This document shows positions 17,109 to 26,933 of a DNA stretch of 64,000 nt, in pieces. The translations under genes and the position numbers were made by a program. The notes beneath the pieces were generated by a model. The model was not told the origin of the DNA. It did not search any database and saw only the letters and a program-made list of their open reading frames with translations. The DNA lies in the NCBI RefSeq assembly GCF_013386165.1, contig NZ_JACAOS010000033.1:62001-126000 (forward strand). Reading direction: 5' to 3'. Position 1 is the first letter of the stretch, and the number at the start of each line of letters is the position of its first letter. Source of the DNA: Pseudomonas gingeri. GTDB taxonomy: Bacteria; Pseudomonadota; Gammaproteobacteria; Pseudomonadales; Pseudomonadaceae.

Positions 17109-19910
17109 TTGACCCTTTCCACCGTGCAAGCCGTGCATTTCGGCCCCTACCGGATCTACCCTGGACAGCGCCTGATCATGGAAGGCGATCAACCCCTGCG
17201 CCTGGGCCGGCGCGCCATGGACATTCTGTTGATCCTGCTGGAGAACGCCGGGAATGTGGTCAGCAAACAACAACTGATCGCACGGATCTGGCCCAAAAGC
17301 GTGGTCGAAGACACCAATCTGCGGGTGCACATGGCCGCACTGCGCAAAGCCCTCGGTGACGGTCAAGCCGGCCAGCGCTACATCGTCACCGTCGCTCAAC
17401 GGGGCTACAGCTTTGTCGCACCCTTCTCTCTGGAGGCCATAGAGCAAAGCCCCGAAAGCGACTCACCCCCGCCGAGCGGTCACAACCTCCCCGTGCGTCG
17501 CACCCGCATGATCGGGCGTCAGACACTGGTGGCGACGGTCGTGACGCAACTGCCTGCCCAGCGCTTCATCACCCTGGTCGGCCCCGGTGGCATGGGCAAG
17601 ACCACGGTGGCCCTGCGTGTCGCCGAACAACTGATCGGCCATTATCGAGACGGTATTCGGCTGCTGGACCTGGCTCCGATCAGCGATCCGCGGATGATCA
17701 GCGCCCATCTGGCGACGCTGCTGGGCCTGAACCTGCATGACAGCGAGCCGATGAGCAGCCTGGCGACGTTTCTGCGCGAGCGCCGGATGCTACTGGTCAT
17801 CGACAACTGCGAACACCTGGTCGATGCCATTGCGCTGCTCTGCGAGAGCATCCTGCGCGGCGCGCCACAGGTGCATATCCTCGCCACCAGCCGTGAGAGC
17901 CTGCGGGCCGAAGGCGAATGCGTGCAGCGCCTGGAATCGCTGGACTGCCCACCGCCCGTCGCCGCGCTGGACCGAACCCAGGCCCTGACCTTCTCGGCCC
18001 TGCAACTGTTTGTCGAGCGGGCGATGAGCAGCCACGACAGCTTCGAGTTGAGCGACGACGAACTGCCCCTGGCGATTGAGATCTGCCGGCGCCTGGATGG
18101 CATTCCACTGGCCATCGAACTGGCGGCCGCGCAAGTGGCCCACCTGGGTATCCACGGATTGCTGACGCAACTGCAAGGCAGTTTTCGCCTGCTGACCCAC
18201 GACAACCAGGTGACCCTGGGTCGTCATCAGACCTTACGCGCAACACTGGACTGGAGCTTCGAGCTGCTCAATGCCTGCGAGCAGACCTGCCTGCGCCGGC
18301 TGGGCATCTTCAGGGGCGGTTTTACCCTCGAATCGGCAGCGGCGGTCATCGTCGGCGAGCACATCGAGCCCCACATGATTTTTGCCTCGATCACGCAACT
18401 GGTGGCCAAGTCCTTGCTGAACGTGGAGGTCGGCGACGAGGAGGTGTTTTATCGCCTGCTGGACACCACCCGTAGCTACGCCCTGGAAAAACTCGACCAG
18501 GCCGCTGAAATGCAGGATGTCCGCGAACGTCACGTCGAGCGTTGCCTGGCCTTGATGCACCAGGCCCAGAACGACTGGGAGCAAACCCCGTCCGAGCTCT
18601 GGGTTGAGCGTTACGCCAGAGGCCTGGAAGACATTCGCGCGGCGCTCGACTGGGGCTTGAATGCCCAGGGCCCGCAGGTACTGGCCATCCGTTTGACGGC
18701 AGCCTCCACGCCGCTGTGGCAGGAACTGTCGCTGCTCAATGAACATGGCACCTGCGTGCGTCAAGCCCTGGCACTGCTGGAGGCCGCCGCCGAGCCCTGC
18801 CCGCGCTTGACCATGGCCCTCAAGCTGGCCCTGGGCAGCTCCTGCTACCACGCCCAAGGGGGGACTGCCGAAACCATCGAAGCCTTCGTGACCGCCAGAA
18901 CCCTGGCCGAGCGCTGCCAGGATGTGGCCGGTCAGCTCAAGGCCGTGTCCGGACACATGGCGGTCAACCTCAGTTGCGGCAACTACCAACTGGCCCTGGA
19001 GCAAAGCCAGCAGTTCGACCGACTGGGGCTGCACGGCGACGGCCACGCCGCGATATCCCTCAGCGCCCACCGCTTGCGAGTGCTGGCCTTGCATTTTTCC
19101 GGGGATCAGCCGCAAGCGCGGGAGAATGCCGAGCACGTCATCCAGCGCCTGACCCAGAGCGGGCACCTCAATCGCTTCACCCGTGGCTTTGGCGTGCAAT
19201 ACGACCAGAGTGTCGCCGCCCTGACGATTCTGTCACGGGTCCTCTGGCTGCAAGGTCATCCAGAGAGAGCCTGGCGTACTGCCCGCCAGGCCCTCGACAT
19301 TGCCCTCCAGATCGACCACGGCACGTCCATCTGCTACACCCTGGCGCTGTCCGGATGCCTGATCGCCCACTACAACGGCGATACCCAGACTGCCCGCGAA
19401 CACTTGCGCCTGCTATTGGAGCAGGCGCAGAAACATTCGGTGCTGCTGTTCCACACCTGGGCCCGACACTATGCGCAGGTGATGGATCAGGTCGAAGGGG
19501 ACGCCTTGCCGCCACCCGGTACCGGGCTGATCAAGGAAATCATGGTGACGCTGGACACCCGCTTTATCGATGACGCCTTGCTGGAGCGGGCCGAAACCGG
19601 CATGGCAGGCTGGAGCACGGCGGAGATCCTGCGGGCCAGGGCGCACAGGCTGCTGGCAGAAAACCGCGCGAGCGAGGCCGAGGCCGTTTTGCTCAAGGCA
19701 TTGGGCGTGGCAAAAGACCAGGGCGCCCTGGCCTGGGAGCTGCGCAGTGCCACCTCACTGGCTCAGTTGTGGCAGCGCCAGGGTCGCTATCAGCCAGCTC
19801 ATGACCTGCTCGCACCGATCTACGCCCGGTTCACCGAAGGCTTTGCCACACCGGACTTAAGCAAAGTCCGCCAGTTGCTCAATGAACTGCAACGACACGG
19901 CGCTGCCTGA
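17109..19910 (+). CDS. Winged-helix/NB-ARC ATPase transcriptional regulator with TPR-like C-terminus
   Basis: 933 aa from a TTG start at 17109 with AAGGA at about 17095; starting at a later ATG would cut into the DNA-binding domain. Order: OmpR/PhoB-type winged helix (residues ~10-105: FGPYRIYPGQRLI ... IVTVAQRGYSFVAP), a P-loop ATPase with Walker A GPGGMGKTT near residue 160 and Walker B LLVIDNCEH, then a winged/arm region, and from ~480 an all-helical, TPR-like part. This is the AfsR/MalT-like STAND design of signal-switched regulators. The ligand is unknown. It is a paralogue of the convergent gene at 19857-21353. Confidence 0.85.
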   Translation: MTLSTVQAVHFGPYRIYPGQRLIMEGDQPLRLGRRAMDILLILLENAGNVVSKQQLIARIWPKSVVEDTNLRVHMAALRKALGDGQAGQRYIVTVAQRGYSFVAPFSLEAIEQSPESDSPPPSGHNLPVRRTRMIGRQTLVATVVTQLPAQRFITLVGPGGMGKTTVALRVAEQLIGHYRDGIRLLDLAPISDPRMISAHLATLLGLNLHDSEPMSSLATFLRERRMLLVIDNCEHLVDAIALLCESILRGAPQVHILATSRESLRAEGECVQRLESLDCPPPVAALDRTQALTFSALQLFVERAMSSHDSFELSDDELPLAIEICRRLDGIPLAIELAAAQVAHLGIHGLLTQLQGSFRLLTHDNQVTLGRHQTLRATLDWSFELLNACEQTCLRRLGIFRGGFTLESAAAVIVGEHIEPHMIFASITQLVAKSLLNVEVGDEEVFYRLLDTTRSYALEKLDQAAEMQDVRERHVERCLALMHQAQNDWEQTPSELWVERYARGLEDIRAALDWGLNAQGPQVLAIRLTAASTPLWQELSLLNEHGTCVRQALALLEAAAEPCPRLTMALKLALGSSCYHAQGGTAETIEAFVTARTLAERCQDVAGQLKAVSGHMAVNLSCGNYQLALEQSQQFDRLGLHGDGHAAISLSAHRLRVLALHFSGDQPQARENAEHVIQRLTQSGHLNRFTRGFGVQYDQSVAALTILSRVLWLQGHPERAWRTARQALDIALQIDHGTSICYTLALSGCLIAHYNGDTQTAREHLRLLLEQAQKHSVLLFHTWARHYAQVMDQVEGDALPPPGTGLIKEIMVTLDTRFIDDALLERAETGMAGWSTAEILRARAHRLLAENRASEAEAVLLKALGVAKDQGALAWELRSATSLAQLWQRQGRYQPAHDLLAPIYARFTEGFATPDLSKVRQLLNELQRHGAA

Positions 19911-21353
19911 TGGCCAACGCGTCCGGTTGAAGTAGCGGGTATAACGCATTTCAAACGCCCGCAGCATGCCGCTGTGTTCAAGCTTGTCCAGCGCGAAGGT
20001 GCGGGTGGTGTTGAGCAATTGGTAACGTGTCATGCCCTTGCCCTGCTCCACCGACAGCAGCGATTTGCGCGCCAGTCGTTCCATCACGTCCACCAGGCTG
20101 GTGGGTCGCAGCACCGCACAACTGATGACGCCGATGGCCGTCTCCAGCGTAAAGGCCATTTTGAACACCGCCAGTGCCAACAATACGGTTTGCTCCAGCG
20201 GGCTCAGCCGCTGATAGCTCCAGTCCAAGGCGGATTTGAGGGTTTGATGCCGCGCAACGGCGGTGCGCCGGCCGTGAGCCAGCAATTGCAGGCAGTTACC
20301 CAACTGGGCCTGCAGCCCCACCAGTGCCAGCGCATCGATTTGCGCCGCTGCCAGCTCGATGGCCAACGGCAAACCATCGAGTCGACGGCAGATTTCGCAC
20401 ACGGCCTTGAGGTCCCGCTCGCGCAAGCTAAAGGTCTGCTGGCGGGCTCGGACCCGACTGACAAACAGCTGCACCGCCGAATAGCCCATGACTTCGGCCA
20501 CGTTGTGCAACGCCGACATTGGTGGCACGGCCAAGGGCGGCAGACGCAGCACGGTTTCAGCCGACAGCAGCAGCGGTTCGCGACTGGTGACCAGGATCGA
20601 CAGTCGTGGCGCCGATGCCAGCAACGCGTCTACCAAGGTTCGACAGCCTTCGAGCAGGTGCTCGCCATTGTCCAGCACCAACAAGGCATGCCACGGCACC
20701 AGCGCATCCACCCCGCCGTCCAGCGCCAGGGTTCGAGTCAGGTGCTCGATCATCTGCCCAGGCTCATCGATTGCCGCCAGATCGATGAGCCAGACACCGT
20801 CGCGATAGTGCTGCAACAGCAGTTCAGCCACGCGCAAGGCCACCGTGGTCTTGCCGATACCTGCCGGCCCCACCAGGGTCATGAAACGTCGAACCGGCAA
20901 CTGCCGGACCACACTGCCAACCAGCGAGTCTCGACCGGTGATCGACGTCAGCCGCGCAGGCAGGTTATGCACGGGCTTCTGAACAGTGTCGAGCGAAACC
21001 GCTGTCCTCTGCAGAACACGCTGCACCGGGGCGATGAAGCTGTAACCGCGCTGGGGAATGTTGACGATGTAACGTTGCCCGCCCTGCCCCTCATCAAGGG
21101 CGCGACGCAGGGCGGCGATGTGAACACGCAGGTTGATCTCCTCGACCACCGAGTGGGGCCAGACGAGGGCAATCAGCGCGTCCTTGCTGACCACGTTGCC
21201 TGCCTGCTCGACCAGCACCTGCAAAATATCCAGCGCCCGCCCGCCCAAGCGCAACGGCCGATCGCCCTCCAGGACCAGCCGTTGCCGCAGGTGGAACACA
21301 TAGGGCCCGAACTGCAGCAATGCGTCGCTGTTTGAATGTCTGAGGTTGTTCAT
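19857..21353 (-). CDS. Winged-helix/NB-ARC ATPase transcriptional regulator, short form
   Basis: 498 aa. It matches the first half of the convergent gene: winged helix (FGPYVFHLRQRLVLEG ... IVNIPQRGYSFIAP), Walker A GPAGIGKTT near residue 180 and a Walker B-like LLVLDNGEH. After the arm region (HQTLKSALDWSYQRLSPLEQ) it ends without the helical repeat part. Its last 54 bases overlap the 3' end of the long paralogue on the other strand, so truncation of an ancestral longer gene is possible, although short STAND regulators of this size also exist. In Walker B the usual Cys (DNCEH) is Gly here (DNGEH). Confidence 0.83.
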   Translation of the reverse strand: MNNLRHSNSDALLQFGPYVFHLRQRLVLEGDRPLRLGGRALDILQVLVEQAGNVVSKDALIALVWPHSVVEEINLRVHIAALRRALDEGQGGQRYIVNIPQRGYSFIAPVQRVLQRTAVSLDTVQKPVHNLPARLTSITGRDSLVGSVVRQLPVRRFMTLVGPAGIGKTTVALRVAELLLQHYRDGVWLIDLAAIDEPGQMIEHLTRTLALDGGVDALVPWHALLVLDNGEHLLEGCRTLVDALLASAPRLSILVTSREPLLLSAETVLRLPPLAVPPMSALHNVAEVMGYSAVQLFVSRVRARQQTFSLRERDLKAVCEICRRLDGLPLAIELAAAQIDALALVGLQAQLGNCLQLLAHGRRTAVARHQTLKSALDWSYQRLSPLEQTVLLALAVFKMAFTLETAIGVISCAVLRPTSLVDVMERLARKSLLSVEQGKGMTRYQLLNTTRTFALDKLEHSGMLRAFEMRYTRYFNRTRWPSGSAVSLQFIEQLADFA

Positions 21354-21538
21354 GCACGCTCACGTGCTGAAAACCTGGCCCGGCTCAAGGGACTGCATCC
21401 TCCGTTGCGCGCGTCGGCCCAGGCTCCCGCACCTCCCTGAATAAAAGTTCATGGATATCTTGGCAGGCATGGCTGACGGTACAACCGGCACGGGAGGAGC
21501 GTTACAGCCATCCCGGTGCGCGGAACGGACAAGAGCGC

Positions 21539-22489
21539 CTAGCTGAACTGTAGGCGGTACTGGGTGGGGGTCAAGCCGAGCTTCTCACTGAACAGAAAAC
21601 GCATATGTCGCACACTGCCGAAGCCACTCTTGTAGGCCACGGTCTTGAGTGGCAAGTCACTGGTTTCCAAAAGATTTCTGGCACTGTCGATGCGTGCGTT
21701 TTGCAGAAACGCCATCGGTGTCATGTTCACTTCCTGGGCAAATACCCGGGCGAAATGCCGCGCACTCATGTTCGCCAGACCGGCCATGCGTTCGATGCTG
21801 AAGGCCTCATCCAGGTGCTCGAGCACATGGTGTTGAACCCGGGTCACCGGCGTTTCATGGGGTGCCACCGCCGCCATCAACGGGCTGAACTGCGCCTGCC
21901 CGCCCTGGCGTTTCATCACCACCAACAGCACCTTGGCGACGTCCTGAGCGACTTTCTTGCCATGATCCTGAGCGACCACGGCCAGTGCCAGGTCGATACC
22001 TGCCGTGACGCCACCCGAGGTGATCAGGTTGCGGTCCTGGACGTAAATCTGATCGACCTCCACCCTCGCCTTGGGAAAGCCCTTGATCAACCGCTCCGTG
22101 TAGTGCCAGTGAGTCGTCACGCGATAGCCGTCCAGCAAACCGGCATGTCCCAACACAAACGCCCCGGTGCAGATCGAGCCATAGCAGGTCACCCGTGTGA
22201 CAGCACCCTGGAGCCAGGCGAGCAACTGCGGATGTTTTTGTTCATAGGCCCCAGGTCCCCCCGGCACCAGCAACAGGTCATAACCCTCGCACGCCTGATC
22301 GATATGCACGTCGGCCTGAACCCTGACGCCGTTGGAAGCCCGTAGCGCCCCGGGCTCAGTGCCGATCATCGACAACTGATAGTGGTCGTCCGGGGCCAGG
22401 TAACGATTGGCGATGGAAAACACCTCCATGGGACCGGCCATATCGAGCAGAAGAAAGTCTGGAAACAGCACCATTGCCACGGTTTTCAT
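21539..22489 (-). CDS. GlxA/FtrA-type regulator: DJ-1/PfpI domain plus AraC HTH
   Basis: 316 aa. The N-terminal half is a DJ-1/PfpI-like fold (VAMVLFPDFLLLDMAGPMEVFS, LLVPGGPGAYE, YGSICTGAFVLGHAGLLDGYRVTTHW) with a Cys at the nucleophile elbow. The C-terminal half is an AraC double HTH (FSIERMAGLANMSARHFARVFAQEVNMTP ... GFGSVRHMRFLFSEKLGLTPTQYR). Members sense small nitrogenous or stress metabolites. It is divergent from the pirin gene, which may be its target. Confidence 0.9.
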   Translation of the reverse strand: MKTVAMVLFPDFLLLDMAGPMEVFSIANRYLAPDDHYQLSMIGTEPGALRASNGVRVQADVHIDQACEGYDLLLVPGGPGAYEQKHPQLLAWLQGAVTRVTCYGSICTGAFVLGHAGLLDGYRVTTHWHYTERLIKGFPKARVEVDQIYVQDRNLITSGGVTAGIDLALAVVAQDHGKKVAQDVAKVLLVVMKRQGGQAQFSPLMAAVAPHETPVTRVQHHVLEHLDEAFSIERMAGLANMSARHFARVFAQEVNMTPMAFLQNARIDSARNLLETSDLPLKTVAYKSGFGSVRHMRFLFSEKLGLTPTQYRLQFS

Positions 22490-22712
22490 GGGTTGGAAAT
22501 CACTGGTCTCAAAGAAATGAAAGCGTCACCTCGACGCTGAACAGCATGACCGCGTGCAGCACGATCGTCGGACAAGAATACGTGATTCGCCGTCCATCAT
22601 TGTCAACTTCAACGAGACAGTATTTCAGTTTTCATCTACTTATTGCACCACGGCGTAAACATTAATCTTCTCCTCACTCGGACGACCCCACGTCCCTACA
22701 GGAGATTTCATC

Positions 22713-23435
22713 ATGCTGACCCTTCGCAAAGCCTCTGATCGTGGCGCGGCCAATCACGGTTGGTTGAAGTCATTCCATACCTTTTCTTTCGCCAACTATC
22801 GCAACCCACGGGAGCAGGGTTTTTCCGACCTGCTGGTGATCAACGACGACCGGGTCTCGGCCGGCAAGGGCTTCGGCCAACACCCGCACCGGGACATGGA
22901 GATTTTCTCCTATGTGCTCGAAGGCGCCCTGGAGCACAAGGACACCCTCGGCACCGGCTCGGTGATCCGCCCCGGCGACGTGCAATTGATGAGCGCCGGC
23001 AGCGGCGTAGCCCATAGTGAGTTCAACCACTCGACGACCCGAGGGGTGCACTTCCTGCAAATCTGGATCGTGCCGGACGTCAGCGGTGCCAAGCCGCGTT
23101 ATCAGCAAGAGCACTTCAGTACCCAGAAAAAACGCGGGCGGCTACAACTGATCATTTCACCTGACGGCGCCAAGGGCTCGCTAAGCGTGCGCCAGGACGC
23201 ACGGGTTTATGCCGCACTGATTGACGGCAAGGAAAGCGCCACCCTGGAGTTGGCCGCCAACCGTTACGCCTATGTGCACGTGGCCCGGGGCAGTGTCGAA
23301 CTCAATGGCGTGCCGTTGCAGGAAGGCGATGGCGTGCGGGTTCGCGATGAACAGGTGCTGACCTTGAGCAACGGCGCGGATGCCGAAGTGCTGGTCTTTG
23401 ACCTGCGGCCTCAAGAGCTGCCGCAAATGCCATGA
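22713..23435 (+). CDS. Pirin-family protein (YhaK-like)
   Basis: 240 aa with a strong AGGAG before the ATG. A bicupin fold is indicated by the pirin motif FGQHPHRDMEIFSYVLEGALEHKD, where the His residues and a Glu bind metal, and by GDVQLMSAGSGVAHSEFN. Some members are quercetinases and others redox-sensing cofactors; the substrate is not decided by sequence. It is divergent from the GlxA-type regulator with a 223-base gap. Confidence 0.9.
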   Translation: MLTLRKASDRGAANHGWLKSFHTFSFANYRNPREQGFSDLLVINDDRVSAGKGFGQHPHRDMEIFSYVLEGALEHKDTLGTGSVIRPGDVQLMSAGSGVAHSEFNHSTTRGVHFLQIWIVPDVSGAKPRYQQEHFSTQKKRGRLQLIISPDGAKGSLSVRQDARVYAALIDGKESATLELAANRYAYVHVARGSVELNGVPLQEGDGVRVRDEQVLTLSNGADAEVLVFDLRPQELPQMP

Positions 23436-23467
23436 CGGCCATCCGCCTGAGGGGGCTCAACGCTCCC

Positions 23468-24271
23468 TCAGGACTTGGCGCCCAACTCCGCGGAAATACG
23501 TGCCGCCGCGCTTTTGATCTGCGGGATCAACTCAGCCATTTTCTCCAGCGGCATATAAGGCACCGTACTGGCGATACTGATGCCCGCGATGATTTTCCGG
23601 CTGGCATCGCGTATGGGCGCGGCCACGCAACGGATCGACGGTTCATTGTCTTCCAGGTCGAACGCATAACCGCCCGCCACATACTCCAGCATCCGCGCCT
23701 GGAACTGCTCCCAGGTCGGCTCCACATGCTGGGGCCAGAGGATGTTCTTGCCGCCCACCGGCAGGCTGACCTGATACAGGCGCTGCCATTCCTGCCGCGA
23801 ACAGTCGAGCATCAGCGCCTTGCCGATCCCGGTCCGCGCCAGCGGCATGCGATGCCCCACCCGCGAACGCATTTCCGGACCATTGCGCCCCGGATTCTTG
23901 TGCAGGTAAAGCACGTCATCGTCTTCACGGATGGCCAGGTGGATGGTGTCGCCGGTCAACGCCGACAACTCATCCAGGAACGGCGTGGCCAGGGTCACCA
24001 GCGGCAGGGCCTCACGGGCCTGGAAGCCCAGTTCGATCAGCTTGGGGCCCAACAGATAACCGACTTGCGGCACCACCCGCAGATAACGTTCGTCCACCAG
24101 ACAACTGGCCAGCCGATGGGTGGTGCTGCGGGTGGTGCCGATGAGCCGGGCAATCTCCTTGAGATCCCGCGCACCGCTGGCCACCGCCTGCACCACGCCC
24201 AGCCCCCGGAGCAAAGTCTGGGTGCCGGTGGGTGCGGTGTCCTTGGCGTTTTTGGGTGTGTCGTCCAGCAT
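23468..24271 (-). CDS. IclR-family regulator of the galactose operon
   Basis: 267 aa from ATG 24271 (AAGG upstream); a longer in-frame start would add 13 residues. The N-terminal winged HTH (LLRGLGVVQAVASGARDLKEIARLIGTTRSTTHRLASCL) and the effector domain (GDTIHLAIREDDDVLYLHKNPG, AAPIRDASRKIIAGISIA) are standard for IclR. It is the last gene of the sugar operon that begins near 32620, so it probably autoregulates together with its targets. Confidence 0.9.
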   Translation of the reverse strand: MLDDTPKNAKDTAPTGTQTLLRGLGVVQAVASGARDLKEIARLIGTTRSTTHRLASCLVDERYLRVVPQVGYLLGPKLIELGFQAREALPLVTLATPFLDELSALTGDTIHLAIREDDDVLYLHKNPGRNGPEMRSRVGHRMPLARTGIGKALMLDCSRQEWQRLYQVSLPVGGKNILWPQHVEPTWEQFQARMLEYVAGGYAFDLEDNEPSIRCVAAPIRDASRKIIAGISIASTVPYMPLEKMAELIPQIKSAAARISAELGAKS

Positions 24272-24348
24272 ATCCAGCCTTATCAAAGGGTCTATGAAAA
24301 CCAAGGCCATTATGGCCGCTCACCGGCTCGCTGTTAACCCGTGCACCT

Positions 24349-25314
24349 TCAACGCTGCTTGAGACGATCGATGATCACCGCCACCAGGAGAATCGAGCCG
24401 CGAATGACGTACTGGTAAAAGGTGTCGATATTCTTCAGGTTCATCGCGTTCTCGATGATCGCCAGAATCAGCACCCCGGCAATCACATGACGAATCAAAC
24501 CGATCCCGCCGCTCAAGGAAACCCCACCCAGCACGCAGGCGGAAATCACCGTCAGCTCGAACCCTTGGCCGATCATCGGCTGGCCCGAAGTCATACGCGA
24601 GGCCAGGATCACCCCCGCCAGTGCACCGATCACCCCATGCACGGCGAAGATGATGATCTTGGTCCGGTCCACATGCACACCGGCCAGCAGCGCGGCTTCC
24701 GGGTTACCGCCGATGGCCATGGTGTTGCGCCCGTAGGTGGTGTAGTTGAGCAGCCAGCCGAAGAACAGGAAGCACAGCACGGTGATCACGATCGGCACCG
24801 GCACGCCGAACAACTGCCCATTGCCGAAAACAAAGAAGCCTTCGTCCATCACGCCCACGGCCTTGCCGTTGGAGAAGATATAGGCCAGGCCGCGCACGAT
24901 CTGCATGGTCGCCAGGGTGGTGATCAGCGCGTTGACCCGCAACTTGGCGATCACGATGCCGTTGATCAGGCCCACGCACAGCCCCATGGCCAGCGCCGCC
25001 GAGACACCGAAAAACACGCTGTCGGTATCGCGAATCACAATACCGGCGACCACCCCCGCACAGGCGATCACCGAGCCCACCGACAGGTCGAAATGCCCCG
25101 ACGCGAGGCAGAACAACATGGTGCACGCGGCAATCCCCGTGGTGGAAATCGCCAGGCCCAGGCCACGCATGTTCAGCGAGGACATGAAGTTATCGATAAA
25201 CAGCGCACAGAGCACAAAAATGCCGATGGCCGCGAGCAGCATTACCCAATCGTCGAAGAACTTGCGCTGGTTCAGGCCCAGCCAGAAGGCCTGTGAATTT
25301 TTAACCTGTGACAT
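24349..25314 (-). CDS. araH: Sugar ABC transporter permease, AraH-like
   Basis: 321 aa from ATG 25314 with GAGG five bases upstream; a GTG six bases earlier is less well placed. Eight to ten hydrophobic segments and the RbsC/AraH-type signature (GLGLAISTTGIAACTMLFCLASGHFDLSVGSVIACAGV) are present. Long stretches are nearly the same as my recollection of E. coli AraH (INALITTLATMQIVRGLAYI-type segment). It forms the membrane channel with the AraG-like ATPase encoded 19 bases upstream. Confidence 0.88.
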   Translation of the reverse strand: MSQVKNSQAFWLGLNQRKFFDDWVMLLAAIGIFVLCALFIDNFMSSLNMRGLGLAISTTGIAACTMLFCLASGHFDLSVGSVIACAGVVAGIVIRDTDSVFFGVSAALAMGLCVGLINGIVIAKLRVNALITTLATMQIVRGLAYIFSNGKAVGVMDEGFFVFGNGQLFGVPVPIVITVLCFLFFGWLLNYTTYGRNTMAIGGNPEAALLAGVHVDRTKIIIFAVHGVIGALAGVILASRMTSGQPMIGQGFELTVISACVLGGVSLSGGIGLIRHVIAGVLILAIIENAMNLKNIDTFYQYVIRGSILLVAVIIDRLKQR

Positions 25315-25332
25315 AGACACCTCAATGGATTT

Positions 25333-26847
25333 TCAGTCCCGCGAACGCGGGAGGGCCAGTTGCAACAAGGAGGCTTCGTCTGCCTCGCCCCGTAAACGCT
25401 CACCGGTGATCGCGCCTTCGCTCATGACCAGGATGCGATCGGAGATGCCCATGACCTCCATCAGGTCGCTGGACACCACGATCACCGCGATCCCCTGCTC
25501 GGCAAGGTGGTAGATGATCTTGTAGATCTCGGCCTTGGCACCGATGTCGATGCCCCGGGTCGGCTCATCGAGCAGCAGCACCTTCATCGACATCGACAGC
25601 CAGCGACCCAGAATGGCCTTCTGCTGGTTGCCACCGGACAGGTAGAGAATCGGCTGACTGGCCGAAGGCGTACGGATATTCAATGCCGCGATCTGCTGCT
25701 GGGCATTGTCCCGCTCCCAACCACCGCGGATCAGCCAGCCGAAACCGGCGTGATCAGCACGGGCGCTGATATTGATGTTCTCCGCAACACTGGCGCGGGG
25801 CACGATGCCTTCCTTCTTGCGGTCCTCCGGGCACAACAACACACCCGCCGCGATAGCATCACGGGGCGATTTGAACGTCGCCGTCTGCCCATGCAACACC
25901 AGGCGTCCGGCCTTGCTGCGGGACAGCCCGGCCAGCAGCCGCAGCAGTTCGGTGCGCCCGGCGCCGACCAGGCCGAACAGCCCGAGGATCTCGCCCTGCT
26001 TCACACTGAAACTCGCCGGTTCCTGCACGCCCGGTCCGAGCAGACCCTCGACCCGCAAGGCCTCGCCGCCGTGCGGGCGAGGACGGTAGTTGTAGATGTC
26101 CTCGATATCGCGCCCGACCATGCAGTTCACCAGCCGGTCGACGCTCAGTTGCTGCATGTCCTCGAAGGTGCAGACAAAACGCCCGTCCTTGAACACCGTC
26201 ACCGCATCGCAAATACGAAATACCTCTTCCATGCGATGGGAGACATACAGAATCACCCGCCCCTCATCCCGCAGCCGGGCGATGATCACCATCAGCCGCT
26301 CGATCTCCCGCGCCGACAGACTGCTGGTGGGCTCGTCGAAGGCAATTACATGGGCATTGCGGGACATGGCCTTGGCGATCTCGACCATTTGCCGCTGCCC
26401 CAGGGACAGGCTGCCCAATCGGGCATTGGGGTCGATCTCGTCGGCCAGCCCCTTGAGCAGCTCCCGTGCCTGGCGCACCATCGCACCACGATTGACGATA
26501 CCCAGGCGCGAGGGCATATGCCCCAGCAGCAGGTTCTCGGCCACCGTCATTTCCGGCACCAGTTGCAGCTCCTGGTGGATCACCGCAACGCCATGGGCAA
26601 TGCTGTCGGCTGCCGACCTGAAACTCAGGACCTGCTCGCCAATCTGCAGGTTGCCGCTGTTGGGCGAATAGAACCCGCCGAGGATCTTCAGCAGGGTCGA
26701 CTTGCCCGCGCCGTTCTCGCCCATCAGCGCATGCACGCTGCCGGGCCGCGCCTCGAAACTGATCTGCGCCAGCGCCCGGACCCCGGGGAACTCCTTGCCG
26801 ATAGCGTTGAAGCGCAGGCTTGCGGCCGCCTTCGATTGTTCCAACAT
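25333..26847 (-). CDS. araG: Sugar ABC transporter ATPase (duplicated), AraG-like
   Basis: 504 aa with two fused nucleotide-binding domains, as in CUT2 ATPases. Domain 1: Walker A GENGAGKST near residue 44, signature LSLGQRQMVE, Walker B IAFDEPTSSL. Domain 2: degenerate P-loop region GLVGAGRTELLR, signature LSGGNQQKAILG, Walker B LLLDEPTRGID. GGGAGA precedes the ATG. The sequence follows E. coli AraG closely. It couples ATP hydrolysis to uptake with the permease and binding protein of this operon. Confidence 0.92.
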   Translation of the reverse strand: MLEQSKAAASLRFNAIGKEFPGVRALAQISFEARPGSVHALMGENGAGKSTLLKILGGFYSPNSGNLQIGEQVLSFRSAADSIAHGVAVIHQELQLVPEMTVAENLLLGHMPSRLGIVNRGAMVRQARELLKGLADEIDPNARLGSLSLGQRQMVEIAKAMSRNAHVIAFDEPTSSLSAREIERLMVIIARLRDEGRVILYVSHRMEEVFRICDAVTVFKDGRFVCTFEDMQQLSVDRLVNCMVGRDIEDIYNYRPRPHGGEALRVEGLLGPGVQEPASFSVKQGEILGLFGLVGAGRTELLRLLAGLSRSKAGRLVLHGQTATFKSPRDAIAAGVLLCPEDRKKEGIVPRASVAENINISARADHAGFGWLIRGGWERDNAQQQIAALNIRTPSASQPILYLSGGNQQKAILGRWLSMSMKVLLLDEPTRGIDIGAKAEIYKIIYHLAEQGIAVIVVSSDLMEVMGISDRILVMSEGAITGERLRGEADEASLLQLALPRSRD

Positions 26848-26933
26848 AACTTATCTCCCGCACCCGGCCACGCGAGGCGCAACCGAGAGGATGGACGTCA
26901 GGCGCAAAGTCCAGCCGTTGCGCCGGCAGTGCG

